Source: Toxorhynchites rutilus septentrionalis
Taxonomy: Eukaryota > Arthropoda > Insecta > Diptera > Culicidae
Length of the DNA stretch: 64,000 nucleotides
Reading direction: 5' to 3'
Assembly (NCBI RefSeq): GCF_029784135.1
Contig: NC_073745.1
Coordinates: forward strand, 308,960,834 to 309,024,833
Below the pieces are notes generated by a model. The model worked only from the letters and a program-made list of their open reading frames with translations. It did not search any database and was not told the origin of the DNA. The position numbers and the translations under genes were made by a program. Below are positions 56,486 to 64,000 of this stretch, one piece after another; positions within the stretch are counted from its first letter, which is position 1; each line of letters begins with the position of its first letter.

Positions 56486-56974
56486 ATGGATCACCACCCC
56501 AAGTACGATGCTCGTTTTCAAGAGTACGGATTCCTCCGGCAGCGACTGGCATCGTTTACCGGAGATGAGTGGAAAGATACTAGAAGCCAATTGGCTCTAG
56601 CTGGCTTCTTCAATACTGGTCGGAAGGACACCGTCCAGTGTTTCTACTGTGGACTTAGACTAGCCGAATGGAGACCTGCCGTAGACGATGCTTGGGTGGC
56701 TCATGCAGCTTTAGTTCCAGCAAATCGGTGTGTTTATTTCAACCACATCAAGAGGAGTCGCCCCGTGTTGAGCGAGGTCATGGACGTCCGCATAGAGATT
56801 TCGTTTATGTGTTTCAAACCGGATGTTAGCGACGCGTGGACTCCCTGTTGCAATGTTGAAAAGTGTGCCCTGTGTGCGTGGGAGCTATGGATGACACCAC
56901 AAACATGCGATGGTGACAATGTTCAAAAGGCTAGTTGTAGTTATACGTATTCAAGCAATTATAAAAGTGTTTGA
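56486..56974 (+). CDS. Single-BIR-domain protein (IAP-like)
   Basis: 162 residues from ATG 56486. A BIR fold fills residues about 8-92: RFQEYGFLRQRLASFTGDEW, LALAGFFNTGRKDTVQCFYC, LRLAEWRPAVDDAWVAHAAL and then NRC. The zinc ligands C-x2-C, H and C are present, but the spacings are C-x17-H-x8-C rather than the usual C-x16-H-x6-C. The C-terminal 65 residues are cysteine-rich (FKPDVSDAWTPCCNVEKCAL) with no RING and no second BIR. BIR proteins bind caspases or mitotic partners; the role here is unknown. It could be a diverged IAP, a lineage-specific BIR gene or a truncated copy. No intron is seen. A poly(A) signal AATAAA is at 56986-56991. Confidence 0.75.
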   Translation: MDHHPKYDARFQEYGFLRQRLASFTGDEWKDTRSQLALAGFFNTGRKDTVQCFYCGLRLAEWRPAVDDAWVAHAALVPANRCVYFNHIKRSRPVLSEVMDVRIEISFMCFKPDVSDAWTPCCNVEKCALCAWELWMTPQTCDGDNVQKASCSYTYSSNYKSV

Positions 56975-58394
56975 CCTAAAAAAGTAATAAAAAGCAGTAT
57001 AAAAGTCACTAGTTAGTAGTTAGCTAATAGAGTTACTATTTATAAATTAGAATGGAAATTGGTTTGCCTCACATAATATGTGGTCGTTTAGAACTAAAGG
57101 GTGTTAGGATAAAAAATTGGTCAAACACGAATGCGCGTAAATTAGTTACATTTTAAAAAAATAAAATGATTTTTCTTTTTCAAACATTTTCGAAAATTGT
57201 GGTCTTTCATTTAGCTCCTTACTGCCATCAGATTCTTTACAGCCACCTCGCCGCAGAACGCCAGTGTGCCTTAAGGGGGGACCCCGGTCTGGAAAATCGA
57301 AAAAAATTAATTTTTGTTTTTTTGCATTTTTGGGAAGCTTATGCCCTTAAAAATGTTGTCCTAAAAGGATTTTTCGATATTTGATTTCGTTTAAAAGTTA
57401 CAGCCAAAAGTATGAAGTCACCTCAAGGGATATAGTATTGCTGTACGAATTTTAAAATGCGTTCTTCTCGAAACCATGTTTTTTCAACTGGTGATATCGA
57501 TATCTCAGGATCTATTCGACCAATTTGGCAGAAATTTTTTATCGACATCTTAAAATGAATTATTTAAGGCGTTACATAGCCGTTTCTTGATATCTCATTA
57601 TATCGATTTTTTGAAAATCGCTATTTAAGGATTTTTTATGAAATCGTTAATTGGGTTAATCTCGGACAGATTTTAAAATGCAGAAGCCCATCTCCCTCGG
57701 TTTGCCGAATGCAAAAGTTGATCTCGATTGGATTGCGAAATTTCTAAACTCGTTCGGTTTCCAGAATAGGGGTGATTGTGTCCCCTAGCTTTCGTGTGCC
57801 CACACACACAAAGCTTTATTTATTCTCAAGCATCAGCATGTGTCAACACCCGATTATCGAAATTGGGGTTTTCCTGCCGATTCTTACAAAGAGGCGAACT
57901 CGGCAGATTGCGATATTCGGTCTTTTTGTCTAGAGCTAGAATCGGGAGTAATTGCGCGGAGTAGTGCGCGTCGTTTCTAGTTTAAATTGTACTATTTCGG
58001 TGCCTTTTTTTCGTAGTACTTAGTTTGATAGAAGAAGTTTTGTTCTAGGTATAATACCTGGGGAAATCGTGTTTCCTGTAATGTTAAACAACTAAATAGA
58101 AGATACAGACCATGTTAGCTCCAGATACCTGGAAAGAAAAAAGAGAAAAACCAAACTATACTCACCAATGTAAATAACAAAAAGTACCAAGTTGAAAATT
58201 AGAAAAATTTAGATAGAAAAAAAAGGTTAACGAACGACGGAAATTGCGAAAACCCCCAAACCACATTGCTTAAAATTGTGCCAGTATTCCATAAAAAGAT
58301 GTGACATAACAAGTAGGATTAGAATCATAGCAAGGAAATAGGAAAATAACAACAAATCGTCATATGTACATGTCAAATCTGTAAACCACACACT
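56975..58394. repeat. Intergenic sequence with one end of a large repeat
   Basis: From 57276 GGGGGGACCCCGGTCTGGAA begins a repeat-like stretch to about 57720. It shares words (TCGAAACCATGTTTTTTCAACTGG, GATATCTCARG) with 35980-36060 inside the TTA-flanked element. The other end was not found. No gene from 57720 to 58394. Confidence 0.4.
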
Positions 58395-58604
58395 CCCCTT
58401 TATTCCGCGCGGCGAATGAAGTGAGATTGCTCAAGTCACTGCATTCCCTTAGGCGAATGGCGTGACTATAGTTTGTCACTAGGGGAGATTTGAAGTCGTG
58501 TCCCCATATGTTATCGACTCGGGTATCAAAAAGAAGTTGAAAAGAAAGGTAGCTTCCATAATGAAGCGAGAAACTTTGCTATCTCGCCGCGTGGAATAAG
58601 GGGG
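58395..58604 (+). mobile_element. CCCCCTTATTCCGCGCGGCGA MITE, copy C
   Basis: Complete 210-bp copy. Left end CCCCTTTATTCCGCGCGGCG, inverted right end CGCCGCGTGGAATAAGGGGG. ACT lies on both sides. It sits 500 bp upstream of the DEF8 start codon. Confidence 0.82.
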
Positions 58605-59120
58605 ACTGTCTCGGAGCGCCATCTGTTTACTCAAGCCCGCATTTCATACGTATACGCCATATACACAGATTGGATTCGCCGGTAAATGAGCGCCAATGTT
58701 ATTCGAGTTTATTTCGTTCACATTGAGTGTTAGTTACTAAAATTGATGTAAAGAAAAGCGCAAAGGACTTTCGTTCCAGCCTAACAACATTATGTTATGG
58801 CCCTTGCCCACATAGCTCTCACGTGTGCCACATGATTCTCCGAGATAGGGAGAGCAACCAGCAAATCGTGGAACCATGCGGTTCGTGACAAAAAAAAACA
58901 TGAATAAGCAGCAACGTCCCTGAGAGAGAGCGTGAGAGTCTCGTAAATCGTTGATTCATTCTTTCACTGTTTTTGTTGTGTATCAACAAATCCCAACCTG
59001 CTGATAAAGGAGGAGACTGTCGCAGTGTGAAAATAACTTCTCGAGTTCAATCAGTTTTTGGAATTCTTTATAACAAAACCGAGCGGTGAAAGTTCGTTTT
59101 GTGATTGCAAAGTGCAGACA

Positions 59121-62100
59121 ATGCAGACCGTACAAAATTTGACGGACGGTATATTGGGTTTACCACACATCGTCGTGAACAGTTTGCTCGGACGGGGCGA
59201 CGCAACTTCTGGCGACTACCTGTCTGAAGCTGATGCACCTGATAATAATAATAATCCTGAGGCAGAAGGCGTGACTAGTGGTGATACCGATAGTAACATC
59301 GACGATGACATCACCCATAACAACAACGGTGAATCGATTTCTATCGACGAAGCCACCGTGGCGGAGGATGATGCCATTTCACCAACAAGGCATTGTATAC
59401 CCGACCGGTCCCACGCCATACCGTACGCACTGATCACAGAACAGTGGCAATTGGTGCTGGATCAGGAATGTACCATTCCGGAGATAGAAAATTCCATACT
59501 GAAATGCAAAGATCTCGTCCTAGGGTGCGCTGAGGACACGGAGGACCGCAAGTGGTTGGTCAGACACCTGATAGAGCTCCGATATCGCCTCCGCGAGCTG
59601 CAAGATGTGGAGAACGATTTGGATGGTTCACTACCGGGGACTAAGGTCATTTTGGGACATCATTTCATTGCGCGTAAAAATTGTCCCAGATATAAGGTGT
59701 ACTGTGATCACTGCTCTGGGATAATTTGGAACGTGGTGCAGGCTTCCTACGTATGCATCGGTAATCGTTTCTGGTTTATCGAATAGGGGTCACATTTTTT
59801 AACATTGTCAGTCTTTCTTCCAGATTGCTCATTTGCCGTCCACCACAAATGCATACGCAATGTGATAAGAATTTGTGCTCACGTTATCAGTGCTGAGCAG
59901 AACCTACCCGTTGAGTGTATTTGTCCGGAGATTGGGTTAGCATTCCAGAAGTATACTTGTGCTGAATGTGGGTCGCAGCTGAATTGCGGTGGGTTGCATT
60001 TGGTCTTGTCCGACTTGTAAATGCCCTAAATTATTGTTTATCATACAGATTTATCAACCGCTGTCAGCTGCTTCGGACTAGAGTTTAAAGCAGGTACTTA
60101 CGTTAGAATATTTCCATGTTAACTGTCGGTAATTCCTCTTGTGGTGATCCCGGTTCGGAACAAGTATCAGATTCGGAGATTTGGTTTGTGTTTAATCAAT
60201 TTACAAACACAAACACTATTCAATTCTACCTTTCTGTTTACAATTCATCTCAAAGCCTACAACTATTTTATAAGGAATAGCACAGCTCCCTTTTCTTCAA
60301 ATGTTATAATATTAACAATGTTTGATCATCTAAAAAGTTCATCGTTCGCACCATTAGTGTTCATTACTAGTGCAAAATAAAAGAGCAAAACTAGTGCTGA
60401 GAGCTTCATTTTCTTCAGCGCCAAATCTTGCAAACTCCTCTCCACTGTCTGAGATGGAAAATCAATGAAACGAATAAATGAAAACGGTTTTGAAAAGTCG
60501 ATCTTTCCAGGATCGTTTCCATTTATTCGTTCCTCTGCCGAAGTTCCAGTTACGTTAACGATCTTTTTCAGGTGACCGAGGTGAATATACATTTATCTTG
60601 CTTCAGCACAATATTATTATCTTTTAATACGGAACTGACGCCGCATATCCACGCAAAGACGAAAATCCTCATTGTCCAGTGAAACCCATGGCGCTGCTCT
60701 TGATACAGGTTCGATGTTATCTGCTTCGAGTAATTGATTTAGCTTCCCTTCGATTCGACTCAGGAGTGCAATCGGAAGACGTCTGACTCGCTGAGCTGTT
60801 AGAGCAACGTTTCTGTTGGTTGGGATGATCAGCTGACAAAATGCTGTTTACAGACATGTTTGGTTCTTGCAGTTTAATTTTTCAGCACACCAAAATGCTT
60901 TGCGGTGTCTTTTCCTAAAAGCGGTTGAGAATTTCCATCGTCGATTTAGAAAACAGCTGTTCCTTTTCGCTGATCGTGTCCTTTTCCAACAATAAATGTA
61001 GTCTAAAGATCATGTGACCCAACCAAGGGTTTCATGTTACAGCCATACGCACGCAAAATCGTATTTGGTACTTATTTCGGCCTCCAGCTTTTAACTCCTT
61101 GGTTAAGCATGCTTTGCCAAGTGTCGTCTCGATTGTATTCTAGCTACTACCGGAATCGATCAGCATCTTAATAGGTACACCTCCAACGTTAACCCAGAGT
61201 AATTCAACTGCATCACCATTTATTGATTTACAATGATCCCTTGAAGAGTTTTGATCCGATCCACAACATTGTTACTCCAATGCACTCGGTTCATAGCTGT
61301 AGTTCTCCGACACCCGGCTGCATAGATTATTGACAAGATCTGCTCCAACTAGTCCAATCACCTCGCTCGCTGGACTTTCACCCCTTCTTGTTCCTACCGA
61401 ATTGAATGCGAACACCATCTTTGCAAGACTGCTGTCTGGCAATCTTGCAACATGCCCTATCCCACACACTCCTCCAGCCTTGGCGACTTTCTGGATGCTG
61501 CCAATCGAATTAGAAATTTGTGCATCGTAAACCTCGTACGGGGTCGAGTTTTGTTGGACCTTAAGAATTTGCGGAGCCCATAGTAGGCGCGACTTCCATT
61601 GACTATGCGTCTTCGAATTTCACAGCTGTTGTTGTTGTCAGTTGTTATCAACGAACCAAGGTAGACAAATTCCTCTACCACCTTGTGCTCTTCGCCGTTG
61701 ATCATAACACTACTACCGAGAAGAACTCTGTTGCGATCAGTACCTCCTGCTAGCATGTATTTAGTCTTAGACGTATTGATCCCAAGCCCAATCAGCCCTG
61801 CTTCATGTTTCAGTCGGGTATACAAGTCGGCTACCGTCACATGTGTTCTTCCGATTATATCCACGTCGTCGGCGAAGCAGATAAACTAACTAGACTTGTT
61901 GAAAATCGTGCCCCGCATGTTGAAGCCCGCTCTATGCATAACACCTTCCAGTGCCACGTTGAAGAGCGGACAGGAGAGTCCATAGCCTTGTCGAAGTCCC
62001 CTGTGAGTCTGAAACAATTCCGACAGATCACCTGGGATCCACACACCTTTCATCGTTGCCTTAATCAGTCTTATCAGCTTTCGGGGAAAGCTGTGTTCGT

Positions 62101-63408
62101 CTATGATTCTCCATAGCTGTCGTCGGTCGATTGTATCATATGCTGCCCTGAAATCGACGAAGATGTGGTGCGCAGAGACCTGATATTCGCGATACTTTCG
62201 GAGAATCTGCTACATTGTAAAATCTGGCCTGATAACTTCCCACAAATCTGCTTACTATTGGCGATGGACGTCGCCTCTGCGCCTCGCCCCTGCTTTACAG
62301 CGGCAGAACTTACTTTTTTCTGCTTATTGCAGCGGTTGTTATCAATTTTCTGTTTCTACAATTTTTTGTTTGAACTGAATGTTAATTACTTTTTATTTTC
62401 TTCGCCTTTCAATAAGTCCTCGCTTTTATCTTTAAAGTGCGAAAAGAATGTTTCCGCTCCTCTTCGCCAGATGTGGTGATCCTGATTCGGGTCAAGTCCA
62501 AGATTCGGAGATTTATTGGGTTAAATCAATTCACAAACACTGAAAACGTCTTACACTTCCGGAACTTTACTCAATTATGCTTTCCCTTTTACAATTCATC
62601 TCAAATCCTACTACTTTTTTATAATGAATAGCACATCTCTCATTTTTTGTTGCATAGAAAAATTCAACTCGATCGAGCCTCGTTTGTGTGATTACTCGGG
62701 TCTGTACTACTGTCCAGCTTGCCACTGGAACGACACTAGCGTGGTTCCCGCCCGAGTAATTAACAATTGGGACTTTGTACCGCGTAAAGTTGGTCGAGCC
62801 TCACTGCAACAGATTCGCCTGCTGTACGATCGGCCCGTTATCAAGCTGGAGGAAAAGAATCCACGTTTATTCCAGCTCGTTCGGAAACTCGGTGGGGTCA
62901 AACGTTTGCGCCAAAAGCTGACCCAGATGAGACGATATTTAACGGTGTGTCGAATCGCCGACGAGTTGCGGCTAATGCGAGACAGCATGGGAACTAGAAG
63001 ACATTTGATTCAAACCATCGATATGTACAGCGTGGCGGATTGCGTTGGGGTGGAGAATGGGACGCTGCCAGAGTTCCTGCAGAGGATGCATGACACGTTT
63101 GACAAACACATTAGGAGCTGTCTGGTGAATACAATTAGTTAGCTGCACTCACTTTCTGGACACTAAAAAAAGTCTTGCATTTTCGATTGCAGATCTGTTC
63201 CGGGAAAGCATACATCTGTGAGGTATGCAACAATAATGAAGTAATTTTCCCATTCGATGATAGTGCTATTTCCTGCGAGCGATGTAATTCGGTTACACAT
63301 CGCGCTTGCCATTTTCGGAAGAACATGCAATGCCTCAAATGCGCCCGCCTCCGGATTCGTAAGCAACAGCTACGAAACGAAATTCTGGACGCGGCGAATG
63401 GAAATTAG
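59121..63408 (+). CDS. Def8: DEF8 homologue (C1 and Rubicon-homology zinc domains)
   Basis: Adaptor of lysosome positioning and autophagy that belongs to the Rubicon-homology family. Exons 59121-59760, 59824-59988, 62658-63124 and 63193-63408 join in frame (phases 1, 1, 0) to give 495 residues. An acidic Asn/Asp-rich N-terminus is followed at about 177-225 by a C1-type zinc finger: HHFIARKNC ... CDHCSGIIWNVVQASYVCI, DCSFAVHHKC. From about 255 the Rubicon-homology zinc-binding domain runs to the end: CAECGSQLNC, RLCDYSGLYYCPACHWNDTS, VPARVINNWDF, SGKAYICEVCNNNEVIFPFD, CLKCARLRIRKQ. I chose ATG 59121 because no in-frame ATG lies upstream. The second intron (2.67 kb) contains retroelement remnants on the opposite strand. 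Its last 180 bp are a repeat that ends just before the acceptor. Confidence 0.92.
60136..60300. repeat. LTR-like direct repeat, left copy
   Basis: TGTGGTGATCCCGGTTCGG ... TACAATTCATCTCAAAGCCT ... GAATAGCACAGCTC is about 75% like 62470-62650 in the same direction. The two copies flank retroelement fragments, so they may be the LTRs of a degraded element. Confidence 0.55.
60640..61260 (-). pseudogene. Ty3/gypsy protease and RT fragments
   Basis: On the minus strand, 61230-61110 reads VELLWVNVGGVPIKMLIDSG (retropepsin active site DSG). Further on, 60790-60640 reads RIEGKLNQLLEADNIEPVSR and APWVSLDNEDFRLCVDMRR, the start of a gypsy-type RT. The order fits a pol gene antisense to DEF8. Many frame breaks. 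Confidence 0.7.
61457..62170 (-). pseudogene. Non-LTR retrotransposon RT fragment
   Basis: Minus strand. Near 62165-62110 it reads HIFVDFRAAYDTIDRRQLW, then GLRQGYGLSCPLFNVALEGV (about 61990-61940), FADDVDIIGRT (the catalytic ADD, near 61860), and then NTSKTKYMLAG, EEFVYLGSLITTDN and EIRRRIVNGSRAYYGLRKFL. It ends within the thumb region. Frame breaks occur around 61890 and 61510. It belongs to the same general family as the fragment at 14550-14670. Confidence 0.8.
62470..62650. repeat. LTR-like direct repeat, right copy
   Basis: Partner of 60136-60300. It ends about 10 bp before the DEF8 exon 3 acceptor (AG at 62656-62657). Confidence 0.55.
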
Positions 63409-63553
63409 AGAAACTATAGCTAATACTTGTTGAAATTTTGTCAGGCTTTGGCACAGCTTTCGTCGCATTAATCTCGAGGACATGTCATCTTGGAGTCTGG
63501 TTGTTTCGGCTTTCGACATTAAGCAAAAAAAATTTTATATTTATCATATTCAC

Positions 63554-63559
63554 AATAAA
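63554..63559 (+). terminator. Possible DEF8 poly(A) signal
   Basis: AATAAA 146 bp after the DEF8 stop. The convergent gene's stop codon is only 33 bp further on, so the two transcripts' ends probably overlap or abut. Confidence 0.45.
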
Positions 63560-63591
63560 ACTAAACGAAAAATGAACCTGAATCAATCTAC

Positions 63592-64000
63592 TCACTGTCT
63601 TATTATAGTTATGCCTAATCCCCTAAAAACATTATTTTGCTGCATGATTATTCTATCCTTCTCGGCAAGGGTCTTGGAAAGCAACTTAACTTTATCGCGC
63701 TCGTTTTGCAACTCAACCAATAATTTCTCACGTTCTTTGACGCAGCAATCACTCAAAATAGCAGTCTGGTCTTCATCATCTCCAGTTTTGAGTTTATCAG
63801 AACTTTCAACTGAGTTTTCCACTTCCAAATGTGGCTCGCTCCGCTCCGAGCCGGATAATCGATCCTCCGAAGCATCCGGGATGCTTCCGTTGTACTCAAT
63901 TAACTCATCCCAGTTTTCATCCTGTGATTGTGTACCAGCAAGCTGATATATTTCCTCGATAAGCTGCGGATGATTGTCCGATTGTTCTGCGACTCGGCTA
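63592..64000 (-). CDS. C-terminus of an unidentified acidic, coiled-coil protein (partial)
   Basis: The minus-strand frame is open from the window edge to the stop at 63592-63594, giving about 135 residues. An acidic Ser/Glu/Asp-rich part (HPQLIEEIYQLAG, ENWDELIEYNGSIPDASEDR) leads into a heptad-patterned helix (EREKLLVELQNERDKVKLLS ... LAEKDRIIMQQNNV), and the protein ends GLGITIIRQ. I do not recognise the family. The gene continues beyond the window and converges on DEF8. Confidence 0.7.
   Translation of the reverse strand, partial: SRVAEQSDNHPQLIEEIYQLAGTQSQDENWDELIEYNGSIPDASEDRLSGSERSEPHLEVENSVESSDKLKTGDDEDQTAILSDCCVKEREKLLVELQNERDKVKLLSKTLAEKDRIIMQQNNVFRGLGITIIRQ

Overview
The window looks like the genome of a culicine mosquito (Aedes-like). 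It has insect gene orthologues with small introns, low gene density, and very dense interspersed elements: tRNA-derived SINEs with target-site duplications, many TIR/MITE families, Ty3/gypsy and non-LTR remnants, and a DD37E mariner of the type known from mosquitoes. Species was not determined. All names come from reading motifs; no database search was run.

Host genes, left to right: eIF2B delta subunit (+, 5759-13667, five exons, one 5.3-kb intron full of repeats); PYM, the partner of Y14-Mago (-, 17944-18806, three exons); an IKK-gamma/NEMO (Kenny)-type Imd-pathway regulator (+, 27489-29081, three coding exons plus a likely 5'UTR exon); a possible 70-residue single-pass membrane protein (-, 40709-40921); a single-BIR protein (+, 56486-56974); DEF8 (+, 59121-63408, four exons, with a retroelement-filled second intron); and the 3' end of an unidentified coiled-coil gene (-, 63592 to the window edge), tail-to-tail with DEF8. 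A decayed gene of unknown identity lies at 55077-55720. These are ordinary, functionally unrelated genes: translation initiation, exon-junction-complex recycling, innate immune signalling and lysosome/autophagy traffic. Nothing suggests an operon-like system.

Between the genes the sequence is mostly transposons, often nested. 588-3128 is a TIR composite with a SINE and another TIR element inside it. 19739-22437 is a three-level nest of one 0.9-kb TIR family, each insertion flanked by a 2-bp duplication. 23979-27060 holds older members of that family plus two more nested elements. 29660-31015 and 44698-47316 are two members of one family with similar ends and different cargo: a 95-bp minisatellite in one, and two histone H2A pseudogenes with histone 3' stem-loops in the other. 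34735-38553 is a TTA-flanked TIR element containing a DD37E mariner. 43472-51252 is a Ty3/gypsy retrotransposon with identical 172-bp LTRs, a leader carrying an array of eleven regularly spaced small hairpins, and a gag interrupted by the H2A-bearing element. 52351-54824 is a PIF/Harbinger element with remnants of both its genes and a TAA-flanked MITE inside.

The most unusual items are the hairpin array (44138-44346), the H2A-carrying transposon (about 44860-46584) and the triple nest of TIR elements that each carry a tRNA-like segment.
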